A stretch of DNA of 64,000 nt from Polynucleobacter sp. AP-Elch-400A-B2 (GCF_018688355.1 NZ_CP061317.1:2030293-2094292), one strand, 5' to 3'. Shown: positions 26,402 through 34,749, counted from the first letter of the stretch. Made by a program: numbers and translations. Notes: generated by a model not told the origin, from the letters alone.

Positions 26402-26710
26402 ATGAAAAATAGTCGTCGCCAATTTATGATTTTGTCAGCTGCTGGTGCTTGTACTCTAGCTCTAAACGGTAGAGTGCAAGCCCAAGCCATGGTTGCTGAA
26501 ACTGATCCACAAGCCGTCGCTTTAGGTTACAAAGCAAACGCTATGACAGTTGATAAAGCCAAGTTCGCAAAATATGCTGCCCCACAGGCTTGCAGTAATT
26601 GCGCCCTATATCAGGGTGCCGCAGGTTCTGCTGCAGGTGGTTGTGCCCTCTTCGCTGGTAAACAAGTTGCAAGCAAGGGCTGGTGTTCTGCCTACGCTAA
26701 AAAGGCTTAA
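26402..26710 (+). CDS. High-potential iron-sulfur protein (HiPIP), Tat-exported
   Basis: Periplasmic 4Fe-4S electron carrier, 102 residues. Tat signal SRRQFMILSAAGACTLAL; four cluster Cys in ACSNCALYQG, GGCALFAGK and GWCSAYA, the canonical HiPIP spacing. ATG 26402 follows GGAG; an upstream start at 26366 would break the Tat signal position. A strong terminator follows. Confidence 0.93.
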   Translation: MKNSRRQFMILSAAGACTLALNGRVQAQAMVAETDPQAVALGYKANAMTVDKAKFAKYAAPQACSNCALYQGAAGSAAGGCALFAGKQVASKGWCSAYAKKA

Positions 26711-26728
26711 GAAACTTGCGCTTACTCG

Positions 26729-26757
26729 AAGGCTGCTTAGGCAGCCTTTCTTTTTTT
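26729..26757 (+). terminator. Intrinsic terminator of the HiPIP gene
   Basis: Hairpin aaggctgc-ttag-gcagcctt followed by a run of T. Confidence 0.88.
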
Positions 26758-26906
26758 AAAAAAATTAAAGACCGCGCTGTGAAAAAGCACAAAAAAGCAT
26801 TAATAATGGGAGCCTGAGCTTAAAGGACACCCAACCTTATTTCTTAAAAATGTCTCTTATTGGCCGTTAGCAGACACTAGATAGGCATTATTAAAAAGAA
26901 TTTATT

Positions 26907-27317
26907 TGTCGTTTTAAACGACATTGACTGACGCAGGGATGTCTACTTGATTCGTCCTTTTAAAGGACGCTTCATGATGGGGATATACAAGACTTATGGC
27001 ATCTACACCTGCCAAGCCTTAAAAGAAAAACCACCCGAAGGTGGTTTTAGTGTTTCTTGGTGGCCCGGGGCGGAATCGAACCACCGACACAAGGATTTTC
27101 AAATATCCTCCGATAGACCGCTTTCGCTTTGATTTCAAGGGCTTGAGTCACCAGTCTCAACTTGTCAAAAAATAGTGCGTCCTTGTGCTGGTCAAATTGG
27201 GCAATAAAATCAGAATCTTGCGAGGGGCATTTTTTCTGTGCACACAGATTGTGTTGCCATACCCCTCCAGTCAACCACCATAGTGTCTATGAATGTCGTT
27301 TAAAACGACATTCATAG
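26907..27317 (-). repeat. Junction module 9 (long class): palindromes, type C terminator, 45-nt tRNA repeat, arm
   Basis: tgtcgttttaaacgaca 26907-26923; cgtccttttaaaggacg 26953-26969; hairpin 27027-27048; tRNA 3' half identical to the intact gene for 45 nt (27058-27102) up to the anticodon loop; conserved arm 27103-27293; and a second palindrome inside a perfect 31-bp inverted repeat (27287-27317). Confidence 0.9.
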
Positions 27318-27328
27318 AAGTTGGCATC

Positions 27329-29266
27329 TTATATCTCTACCTTTGCCCCCAACTCAACAACCCTATTGGTCGGTATTGAAAAGAAGTCTGATGGCTTGGC
27401 GGCATTTTGATACATCCATGCAAATAGCCTTTCTCTCCATAACGCCATTCCTGGGATTGCCGAAGGAACTACCGTATCGCGAGCCAAGAAGAAAGAAGTT
27501 TCCATGGGCTCACATTTAATATCGTATTGAGTCGCCAGCAACTCCATAATTTGATTAATGTCTGGAGTCTCTTTAAAGCCATACATTGCTCTTACTAGAT
27601 AAACTCCGCCGCCCATCTCTTTCAAGTTGATGCGATCCTTGTCCTCAACGTAGGGAACATCCCAAATACTCATTTTGAGAAAAATGACTCTCTTATGAAG
27701 AACTTGATTGTGCTTAAGGTTGTGAAGCATTGCTACGGGAACATAGTCAACATGAGCTGTTAGAAAGACTGCTGTACCGTTAACTCTAATTGGCTCGCTT
27801 ACCAATAAAGACTTGATAAATGCTTCAAGTGGAATGCCGCCCTCAATAGCCTTCTGGCGTAACAACATTCTGCCTTTGTACCAAGTTATCAATAAAAGGA
27901 AGCATAGTGCCCCAAGCAATAATGGGAACCATCCGCCTTCAGCAATTTTTAAAGCATTAGCCGCAAAGAAGGCAATATCTACCAGAAGAAAGACACCAAT
28001 CACAGTCGAAACTAAGATTGAATTCCATTTCCACACAGACTTCATTACTACTGCCGCTAATAAAGTAGTAATCACCATAGTGGTTGTTACCGCAATTCCA
28101 TAGGCGGCCGCTAGATTGCTCGATTGCTTAAAAGCCAACACTACAGCAATGACCAAAGCTAATAACATCCAGTTAATTGTTGGCATATAAATTTGTCCAA
28201 CTTCTTTGTCTGATGTATAGGCAATTTTCATACGCGGAACAAAGCCCAGCAATATGGCTTGACTGGTCATGGAATACGCGCCAGATATAACTGCTTGCGA
28301 AGCAATGACGGTAGCCATTGTTGCGAGGATCACGAGGCCAAGCGTATAGGCCTCAGGAACCATTAAGAAAAATGGATTTGATATTGCCTCTGGATTAGAT
28401 AAGAGCATGGCTCCTTGTCCAAAATAATTAATGAGCAGGCAAGGCATTGTTAATAAGAACCATGCGTATTGAATCGGTCTAATACCAAAGTGCCCCATAT
28501 CAGCATAGAGAGCTTCTGCGCCTGTTAATACTAAAAATACTGCCCCTAGAACTATGAATGCTTGTAAAGAATGCTCAAGTAAAAAGTTAATGGCAAATAT
28601 TGGATTAGCCGCAAGCAAAATATTGGGGTTATCAATAATGTTGTATGCGCCCATTAACCCAAGAACCAAGAACCATGCCACCATGATTGGCCCAAATAAA
28701 AAACCAACTAAAGCGGTTCCTTTTTTCTGAATTAAAAATAAAGCGACAAGAATGGTGAGCGTTATAGGAATGACATACTTGGTAAATTGAGGAGAAACAA
28801 TTTCAAGACCTTCGACTGCTGATAGCACTGAAATTGCGGGTGTAATAACAGCATCTCCATAAAACATACAGGCGCCAAATACTCCTAGCATCATGATCAT
28901 TAATGCTCTCTTGGAGTTTGCTGGCGCAGTTCTGAGGGCTAATGCCATCAAAGCCAGTATTCCGCCTTCGCCATGATTGTTGGCTCGCATCACAAACAAA
29001 ACATACTTTAGAGATACGACAATTAAAAAAGCCCAAAAGACCATCGATATCACCCCAAACACCGCATCCGAGGAAAACGGAATGCCATGCTCAGGGCTAA
29101 AGCATTCTTTTAGCGCATACAGGGGGCTGGTACCAATATCTCCGAAAACTACCCCAATGGCCGCAAGAGTTAGGGCAGGAACACTCCCTTTGCTGTGGTG
29201 GCCACCCTTAATCTCTATTGGGCGAAGAATGTTTGACTGTGAATACTCTGGATTGCTAATAGACAT
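27329..29266 (-). CDS. kup: Kup potassium uptake permease
   Basis: K+/H+ symporter of 645 residues. N-terminal text typical for Kup: ALTLAAIGVVFGDIGTSPLYALKE, then about 12 membrane helices (YGDAVITPAISVLSAVEGL, GAEALYADMGHFG) and a soluble C-terminal domain of about 190 residues. It is full length. Downstream of, and on the same strand as, KdpE/KdpD-like genes with a 63-bp gap, so those regulators probably control it. It is the main cargo of element K. Confidence 0.95.
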   Translation of the reverse strand: MSISNPEYSQSNILRPIEIKGGHHSKGSVPALTLAAIGVVFGDIGTSPLYALKECFSPEHGIPFSSDAVFGVISMVFWAFLIVVSLKYVLFVMRANNHGEGGILALMALALRTAPANSKRALMIMMLGVFGACMFYGDAVITPAISVLSAVEGLEIVSPQFTKYVIPITLTILVALFLIQKKGTALVGFLFGPIMVAWFLVLGLMGAYNIIDNPNILLAANPIFAINFLLEHSLQAFIVLGAVFLVLTGAEALYADMGHFGIRPIQYAWFLLTMPCLLINYFGQGAMLLSNPEAISNPFFLMVPEAYTLGLVILATMATVIASQAVISGAYSMTSQAILLGFVPRMKIAYTSDKEVGQIYMPTINWMLLALVIAVVLAFKQSSNLAAAYGIAVTTTMVITTLLAAVVMKSVWKWNSILVSTVIGVFLLVDIAFFAANALKIAEGGWFPLLLGALCFLLLITWYKGRMLLRQKAIEGGIPLEAFIKSLLVSEPIRVNGTAVFLTAHVDYVPVAMLHNLKHNQVLHKRVIFLKMSIWDVPYVEDKDRINLKEMGGGVYLVRAMYGFKETPDINQIMELLATQYDIKCEPMETSFFLARDTVVPSAIPGMALWRERLFAWMYQNAAKPSDFFSIPTNRVVELGAKVEI

Positions 29267-29329
29267 GGGCTGACTCGTTGATTTGAATACCTCATCAGAT
29301 CATGTGCGATGTATCAATCGCATAAACAA

Positions 29330-30016
29330 CTATGAAATAGCTAAGCGGTAGCCTATACCAAGCTCAGTTAATAGGTATTCAGGCTCAGAAGATACTTTTT
29401 CTATCTTGGCTCTTAATCTACCCATATGAATTCTAAGGTAATGGGTGTCATCCACATATTCAGAACCCCAAATTTCTGAAAGCAATTGGCGCTGGGTAAA
29501 TATTTTTCCCGGCTTTGTAGCCAATAACATTAGTAACTTATGCTCTATAGGACTTAAATGAATTTCATTACCTTTAAGCTTTACAAGTCCAGCAGAGATA
29601 TCAATGAGCAAATCTTTGTATTGATAGCACTGATCACGCATTGACATCTTTTGAGTGCGTCTTAAGCAAACATTGATTCTTGCTAATAGCTCCTCAACAT
29701 TAAAAGGCTTGGACAAATAATCGTCTGCGCCTTCATTTAGGGCAAGAATCTTTTCCTGCTCCTCTTGCCTTGCTGAGAGGACAATAATCGGAAAATCATA
29801 TTGCTTTCTTACTTGCTGAATTAAATCTTTTCCATCACCATCAGGTAAGCCTAAATCCAGGATCATGAGCTTTGGCGTATTTTCAGCCAAACATTTATTT
29901 GCCTCTTCTAAAGTTTTGGCTAATTTAGGAAGGTGCTTTGCGGCACTCAAGCTGGCCACTAAGAAATGGGCAATTTGCTCATCATCCTCCACGACCAAGA
30001 TGTAATCTGAAATCAT
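29330..30016 (-). CDS. kdpE: KdpE-like OmpR-family response regulator
   Basis: A 228-residue regulator: receiver domain 1-120 (acidic pair EDDEQ, phospho-Asp in LMILDLGLPDGDG, Lys in YLSKPF) and a winged-helix DNA-binding domain (about 130-225, LSPIEHKLLMLLATKPGKIF). It is closest in pattern to KdpE. Its start overlaps the KdpD-like stop by 4 bp. Confidence 0.87.
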   Translation of the reverse strand: MISDYILVVEDDEQIAHFLVASLSAAKHLPKLAKTLEEANKCLAENTPKLMILDLGLPDGDGKDLIQQVRKQYDFPIIVLSARQEEQEKILALNEGADDYLSKPFNVEELLARINVCLRRTQKMSMRDQCYQYKDLLIDISAGLVKLKGNEIHLSPIEHKLLMLLATKPGKIFTQRQLLSEIWGSEYVDDTHYLRIHMGRLRAKIEKVSSEPEYLLTELGIGYRLAIS

Positions 30017-31533
30017 GCGCTTGCTTTAAAAGGAAAGGCCATACCTACATAAGTTTTCTTATCGTCGCCAAATGGAGACTCGATGATTAACCAGCCTTGG
30101 TGCTTATCCATCACTGCCCTAACTATAGACAAACCCAAACCAAACCCTTTTTTATTACGCTGATAAGACTGTTGCTGTCCCGCTAATTCCTTATCAAAAT
30201 CTTTAGGAAAACCAGCGCCCTCATCAACTACGCCTATTCGGATTTCATCATTTGTTCTATCTACTAATATTTGTATTGGATTGGAGCCTGAGTGAGCATG
30301 AGCCGCATTTTCAATTAAATTGGTTAAGGCTAATACGATTAAGGCTTGATCACCATAGATGAGTTCATCTTTTGCCTTCATTACCAATTCCAATGATGGC
30401 TTTACTTCTCTATTGTTATATCTTGACATGACTGCCCCAACCATTTCTTCAGGAGACTGCCAATCCATTCTAAGCTGGTTGCCATCAGACATGCCAAGCT
30501 TAACTAAAGACAATATGTTTTCAGTTGAGTCATTGAGATATACAGATTCTGAATGAATGAGTTCCAACAGCTTTATTGATTGTGACTCTCCCAATTGCTG
30601 GCCTTGTTTCAAAAGCGATGAACTCGCACCAATAATTGTGGTCAATGGAGTTCTCATATCGTGCGAGATAGACGACAGGAAAGCCTTTTGAATTGACTCG
30701 CGATGCGCTAACTCGCTGGCATCTTTTGCTTTAATTTCTGCCATTCTTTTTTGATAATGAACAGACAGCTGATCAGCTATCGCCCTTATCAGGCTGACTT
30801 CAATATTTTCCTCGTGCGCCCTCTCAATTACCAAGGCAGGAAGCTCATGGCTTTTGTAATATCTTCCAAGAGGAACACACCAATAATCTATTGCCTCTGA
30901 GGTTCCCGTATGTGGGCCCAACATAGCTCCGTACTCAATTGCGTGTGAGAGGTACCAAAAGTCGAGCTTTACTTCACCCGGCCTAGAGCTTGCTAATTCA
31001 ATACTGTCTTTGGTTATTGGATCTAACTTCAAAATCGCAACCTCACATCCCAGCTCTCTTTTAAGCAATAGACAGAATTTCTGTAAAGCAACTATAGAGT
31101 CAGTCTCTACTGAGAATATTTCGATAATCGCTCGTAATAGATTGGCTTTAAAGGTTTCTTTTTCGGCAATGTCCTTTTGGCCTCTTAACTGATGTACCAA
31201 AGAGGTAATCGCAATAGATACCAATAAAAATCCAAGCAATGCGCTCCAAGACTCAATACTTCCGATAACAAAGGTATATCTCGGCTCTACATAAAAGAAA
31301 TTAATGAGAAGAAAAGATGCTATTGCTACAAAGATAGAGGTGGCTAATTGGCTCTTGTAGGAAACCCAGATGACCAGAATCAAATAGAGAAATGACACTC
31401 CCGCCAAACCAAGATAATCATCAACCACATGGGATAAGGCGGTTATCCCAATCATTCCTAGAAAAATGCTTATTGCCTCAAGTAAGAGTGGGCGTTTCGG
31501 AGATTTTCTATTTGTCATACGATCAATATACAT
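30013..31533 (-). CDS. KdpD-like sensor kinase lacking the KdpD/Usp input domains
   Basis: A 506-residue histidine kinase. Four N-terminal membrane helices of the DUF4118 type (FLYLILVIWVSYKS, NFFYVEPRYTF), a GAF-like middle, HisKA with SSISHDMRTPLTTIIGASSSLL (phospho-His), and an ATPase domain with N, G1 and G2 boxes (NLIENAAHAH, VDEGAGFP, GFGLGLSIVRAV). Canonical KdpD (about 890 residues) has two extra N-terminal cytosolic domains; these are absent. Start 31533 or 31518. No kdpFABC is near, so it probably signals K+ state to kup. Confidence 0.85.
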   Translation of the reverse strand: MYIDRMTNRKSPKRPLLLEAISIFLGMIGITALSHVVDDYLGLAGVSFLYLILVIWVSYKSQLATSIFVAIASFLLINFFYVEPRYTFVIGSIESWSALLGFLLVSIAITSLVHQLRGQKDIAEKETFKANLLRAIIEIFSVETDSIVALQKFCLLLKRELGCEVAILKLDPITKDSIELASSRPGEVKLDFWYLSHAIEYGAMLGPHTGTSEAIDYWCVPLGRYYKSHELPALVIERAHEENIEVSLIRAIADQLSVHYQKRMAEIKAKDASELAHRESIQKAFLSSISHDMRTPLTTIIGASSSLLKQGQQLGESQSIKLLELIHSESVYLNDSTENILSLVKLGMSDGNQLRMDWQSPEEMVGAVMSRYNNREVKPSLELVMKAKDELIYGDQALIVLALTNLIENAAHAHSGSNPIQILVDRTNDEIRIGVVDEGAGFPKDFDKELAGQQQSYQRNKKGFGLGLSIVRAVMDKHQGWLIIESPFGDDKKTYVGMAFPFKASA

Positions 31534-31561
31534 TCACTGATATATCAACCGCATATACATT

Positions 31562-31760
31562 TGTCGTTTTAAACGACATCGACTGACGCAGGGATGAATA
31601 ATTGATTTGTCCTTTTAAAGGACGGTTCTTGATGGGGATATCCGAGACTAATGGCGTCTAACCCTGCCAACCCATGAAAGAAAATAGCCCAACAAGTGGG
31701 CTATTGTGTTTCTTGGTGGCCCGGGGCGGAATCGACCAGGGCTGAGGATGCCTGATCCTA
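31562..31760 (-). repeat. Junction module 10: both palindromes, linker, type A terminator, short tRNA fragment
   Basis: Cleanest full module: tgtcgttttaaacgaca 31562-31578, gtccttttaaaggac 31609-31623, linker gatatccgagactaatggcg, hairpin 31684-31704, tRNA 3' part at 31714 with the T-loop deletion, tail gctgaggatgcctgatcct. Confidence 0.9.
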
Positions 31761-31880
31761 TCCTTTCATTAAATGGCCAAATGAAAGTATTCGCTCACTA
31801 CCTTATTGTCATAAAAACTTCTTTTGGGTGACATATTCAATCATCAGAATAGCGGTGTCGCAAATCATATAACTGGGGAA

Positions 31881-31985
31881 ATGATGAAATCAACATCGAA
31901 TATTATTAAAGTCTTATTAGAGGTTTACAGCGAGTATCGCAAGACTTATATCTCTAGCAAGTATTCTCGCTTAGAGTCCTATTAA
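31881..31985 (+). CDS. Possible 34-residue peptide
   Basis: An ATG with GGGGA 2-6 bases upstream opens a 34-residue frame (MMKSTSNIIKVLLEVYSEYR...). It has an amphipathic helix followed by a Tyr/Ser-rich tail (YISSKYSRLESY). It is the only candidate gene in the 260 bp between modules 10 and 11, so it may be the cargo of a minimal cassette. Confidence 0.35.
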   Translation: MMKSTSNIIKVLLEVYSEYRKTYISSKYSRLESY

Positions 31986-32022
31986 GCCATTCTCAGATTT
32001 ACGGCGCATCATCCGCCCGATC

Positions 32023-32107
32023 AAAAGAAAATAGCCCAACAAGTGGGCTATTGAGATTCTTGGTGGCCCGGGGCGGAATCGACCAGGGCAGAGGATGCCC
32101 ATCCAGG
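32023..32107 (-). repeat. Junction module 11: type A terminator plus short tRNA fragment
   Basis: Hairpin 32031-32051; tRNA 3' part at 32061 with the T-loop deletion; tail agaggatgcccatccagg runs directly into the stop of the regulator gene. Confidence 0.85.
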
Positions 32108-32470
32108 CTAACTATTCTTGAATGCTTTTTCTAAACAAGTAGAGAGCGTATCGTAGTATTTTCTAGCCTTAACAGTTGGCATCACCGCTTTCTTACGAGC
32201 GTCATTTTTATCTTCAATCAACTGAACATAGCCCATCGCAACGAGATTCTTTAGGCGACCATGTAATGTAGCTTGAGAGCCAAGATGGTCTAGATGAATT
32301 AAATCACCCACCAATAATTCCTCTCCTTGAGCATATCCAAGGCTGACATAGTTCAGAATCTGCTCTTCAGTACTATCTAGCTTCTTACCTGGATTCATCC
32401 GATCTAGGCTATCTAAGAACTGTAAAAATCGAATGTAACTGGAAGATTTTATAAGTTTCATAATCATCAT
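32108..32470 (-). CDS. Winged-helix (MarR-like) regulator, paralogue of 18,081 gene
   Basis: About 120 residues. The winged-helix region HLDHLGSQATLHGRLKNLVAMGYV and wing IEDKNDARKKAVMP match the protein at 18,081. Starts possible at ATG 32470, 32467 or 32461. A run of ten G lies 5 bases before ATG 32470 on the coding strand, doubling as ribosome-binding site and as a slippage-prone tract. Target unknown; its divergent neighbour is the MASE1-like gene. Confidence 0.72.
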   Translation of the reverse strand: MMIMKLIKSSSYIRFLQFLDSLDRMNPGKKLDSTEEQILNYVSLGYAQGEELLVGDLIHLDHLGSQATLHGRLKNLVAMGYVQLIEDKNDARKKAVMPTVKARKYYDTLSTCLEKAFKNS

Positions 32471-32474
32471 AATA

Positions 32475-32484
32475 CCCCCCCCCC
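32475..32484 (-). repeat. Homopolymer tract G10 in the ribosome-binding region
   Basis: Ten consecutive C on the plus strand (G10 on the coding strand), 4 bp before the ATG. Such tracts change length by slipped-strand mispairing; here length would alter initiation, not the reading frame. Confidence 0.85.
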
Positions 32485-32534
32485 GCAGGGTAAACACCAG
32501 TATTCTAGGCATTAATAAAATTCATAATCGTTAA

Positions 32535-33107
32535 ATGCTTAGCTATAGGGCTTCTAGCCAATATTTCTTTGAAGTAGCCCTTAGTGCCACCCTGTATCTG
32601 GGGCTCTTTTACTTGAATCAATTCATTACCGTGCCACTGGAAGATGCTAAGGGGGTTAATTGGATTTTTCTACCTGCGGGAATTCGCATCTTTCTCACGC
32701 TGATATTTGATTACTCAGGGGCTGTAGGTTTAGTCATTGCCTCTTTATTGATTAACTACATTGGGTTTTATGAACTAGATCTCATATCAACACTAGGAAT
32801 AGCCCTCATCTGTGGGGTGGCCCCACTGCTAGGCAGACATTTTGTAATTCATAACTTAAAGATTCAACCCGACTTAAGCAACATTTCAGTGAAGCATCTA
32901 TTAATGATCATCATTGCTTATTCATTGCTAAGTTCAGGCCTTCATCAAATTTGGTTTGTAAGTAGGGGCTTAGATTCTGGGAGTTGGAATCATTTCATAG
33001 CGATGTTCTGTGGGGATGTAGCAGGATCAATCCTATTTGTAGCAGTCATCAAATATGGGATTGATTTGGTTAAAGGAAGATTGGGCAGAAATAACTTGAT
33101 TGAGTAA
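32535..33107 (+). CDS. MASE1-like integral membrane protein
   Basis: A 190-residue protein of about six helices with the pattern of MASE1 sensor membrane domains: GVNWIFLPAGIRIFLTLIFDYSG, then LLINYIGFY and HFIAMFCGDVAGSILFVAVIK. No output domain is attached, unlike usual MASE1 proteins, which end in kinase or GGDEF domains. Divergent from the MarR-like gene; stop overlaps the module 12 boundary. Confidence 0.72.
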   Translation: MLSYRASSQYFFEVALSATLYLGLFYLNQFITVPLEDAKGVNWIFLPAGIRIFLTLIFDYSGAVGLVIASLLINYIGFYELDLISTLGIALICGVAPLLGRHFVIHNLKIQPDLSNISVKHLLMIIIAYSLLSSGLHQIWFVSRGLDSGSWNHFIAMFCGDVAGSILFVAVIKYGIDLVKGRLGRNNLIE

Positions 33108-33307
33108 TGTCGTTTAAAACGACATTGACTGACACAGGGATGAATAATTGACGCGTCCTTTTAAAAGACGGTTCTTGATGAGGAGGCCCGAGACTTATGG
33201 TGGCTAATCCAGCCCGCCCAAAAGAAAATGCCCCGCACGAAGCAGGGCATTATTTGAGTTTGGTGGCCCGGGGCGGAATCGACCAGGGTCTAGGATGCTT
33301 CATCCTA
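33108..33307 (-). repeat. Junction module 12: both palindromes, type B terminator, short tRNA fragment
   Basis: tgtcgtttaaaacgaca 33108-33124 starts right at the MASE1-like stop; cgtccttttaaaagacg 33154-33170; hairpin 33228-33250; tRNA 3' part at 33261 with the T-loop deletion; tail taggatgcttcatccta (6-bp stem). Confidence 0.88.
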
Positions 33308-33311
33308 AATC

Positions 33312-33698
33312 TTACTTGGATGGCCTAATCGTCATAGGGCAGTTAGATTGATAAATTTCAGTTTTAACAAAGCGCACCCTGTTAGATTTATTGGCTTCAA
33401 TAGTAGTTTTAATGTCCGTCAGAGTGTAATTATTTCTATCAAAGATCAATTGCTCTTTACTCGTAGAATCGGATCCAGCAACCTCGCTATAGCAAAAGAT
33501 GATGCCCTTATTCAAACTACATTCTTTGCCAATGAGTTTGTTATCGGCGAACTCATATCTACGAGTCTCTTTTTCAACGGTTTGAACACCCTGAGAATAA
33601 GTAATGATCTTGCCGCTACAGTCAGCATGAAAGTTTGAGTTATCTGTGCCACAAGAAACTAAAAGCATTAAGGCTGGTATTAGAAAATAAAACCGCAT
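33312..33698 (-). CDS. Small lipoprotein of unknown function (cassette gene)
   Basis: A 128-residue lipoprotein (signal FLIPALMLLVSC; lipidated Cys16). Mature part has four more Cys and a beta-rich pattern (ADCSGKIITYSQGVQTVEKE, GKECSLNKGIIFCYSE). The stop lies 5 bp from the module 12 tail. No family recognised. Confidence 0.68.
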   Translation of the reverse strand: MRFYFLIPALMLLVSCGTDNSNFHADCSGKIITYSQGVQTVEKETRRYEFADNKLIGKECSLNKGIIFCYSEVAGSDSTSKEQLIFDRNNYTLTDIKTTIEANKSNRVRFVKTEIYQSNCPMTIRPSK

Positions 33699-33776
33699 AA
33701 AACCCCCATAAATTTCTATTTCTTATAACTATAAATGTTTTCCCTCTCCCCGCTAATTTTTGCTATTTGTTAGGCA

Positions 33777-34231
33777 AATGTCGTCGTAGGGCCATCTAAT
33801 TAAGCGTCCTTTTAAAGGACAGTTCATGAACCTGATATCCCAGTCTAGAACCAGAGTGGCGGCATCCTGATTGACGGATTGACTCTATGGAAAGTGACCG
33901 ACTACGCTAAGATCAAGGTAGAGACGCCATCAACAGCTTCTAATAAAAATAGCCCAACAAGTGGGCTATTGTGATTCTTGGTGGCCCGGGGCGGAATCGA
34001 ACCACCGACACAAGGATTTTCAAATATCCTCCGATAGACCGCTTTCGCTTTGATTTCAAGGGCTTGAGTCACCAGGTTTAACTTATCTAAAAATTGTGTG
34101 TCCTTGTGCCGGTCAAATTTGGCAATGAAATCAGAATCTTGCAAAGGGCAATTTTTCAGTGCGCAGAACTTGTGAATCCATACCCTGCCAGTCAACCACC
34201 ATAGTGTCTTGTAATGTCGTTTAAAACGACA
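33777..34231 (-). repeat. Junction module 13 (long class): palindrome 2, long linker, type A terminator, 45-nt tRNA repeat, arm, palindrome 1
   Basis: A worn tgtcgtcgta at 33779; gtccttttaaaggac 33806-33820; linker shared with module 6; hairpin 33949-33969; 45-nt tRNA repeat 33979-34023; arm 34024-34214; tgtcgtttaaaacgaca 34215-34231. Confidence 0.9.
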
Positions 34232-34272
34232 CTTTGATCAGTGCCGCTTAATTTTGTAACTCTTTACTTGGC

Positions 34273-34749
34273 TTAACTGTTTTTCTTAAACCACGCTTTT
34301 ACGGACTGAAAATTTACAGATCCAACCGTAGTTTCTTTCTTGCCAACTTTATCTATAAAAATAGTAATTGGCGTCTCCCCCCTCCATTTAGGGTCGATCT
34401 CATAGCGCAAACGCTCATCAAGGCTACTGGTTATGTAGTAATTATTTGCATTGCCTAAATTAGCCTGCCTCAACATCTTGCGAATCATCTCAGGCGAAAC
34501 ATCATCTACCTGAATAAAAACAACCTTAGCATCTTTATCAGACAACAAAAATTTACTCCATTGCGGCATCTCTTTGACACAAGGGGCACAAGTAACGCCC
34601 CAGAAATGAACAGCCATTGGTTTACCATTAGCCAAATTCAATATAGCACTCCAGTCACCTTTTTGATAAGGCTTGAGCGAAATCTCATCTGCATTCACAA
34701 AAGTGGATATGAATAAAAAAGTAGCAAATACAGTCAGAATCTTTTTCAC
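34273..34749 (-). CDS. TlpA/thioredoxin-like exported protein
   Basis: A 158-residue periplasmic thioredoxin-fold protein: signal peptide (ILTVFATFLFISTFVNA) and a redox CxxC in HFWGVTCAPCVKEMP. The cis-Pro region is GETPITIFID. Its start overlaps the stop of the Asp-box gene by 4 bp. It probably reduces or loads a metal site of its operon partners. Confidence 0.85.
   Translation of the reverse strand: MKKILTVFATFLFISTFVNADEISLKPYQKGDWSAILNLANGKPMAVHFWGVTCAPCVKEMPQWSKFLLSDKDAKVVFIQVDDVSPEMIRKMLRQANLGNANNYYITSSLDERLRYEIDPKWRGETPITIFIDKVGKKETTVGSVNFQSVKAWFKKNS

Larger units (their letters stand above)
27103..34023. mobile_element. Candidate element K (potassium uptake composite), bounded by 45-nt tRNA repeats
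   Basis: The span between the 45-nt direct repeats at 27058-27102 and 33979-34023. It holds kup, the KdpE/KdpD-like genes and three short-class junctions with small genes, so it is probably composite. Recombination between the two repeats would remove exactly this unit. Confidence 0.55.

Noticed and set aside
27047..27274. Stand-alone gene over the tRNA fragment and arm (also at 33,902-34,195)
   Set aside because: Its C-terminus is a translation of tRNA sequence and terminator, so it is not annotated as a gene; the arm's coding potential is noted separately.
30013..31533. Sensor kinase as a pseudogene
   Set aside because: All kinase boxes are intact and the start is clear, so the short form is taken as a real domain architecture.
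18471..33307. Additional functional tRNA genes
   Set aside because: Only the 41,590 copy has the 5' half and a complete cloverleaf; many others have damaged T-loops.
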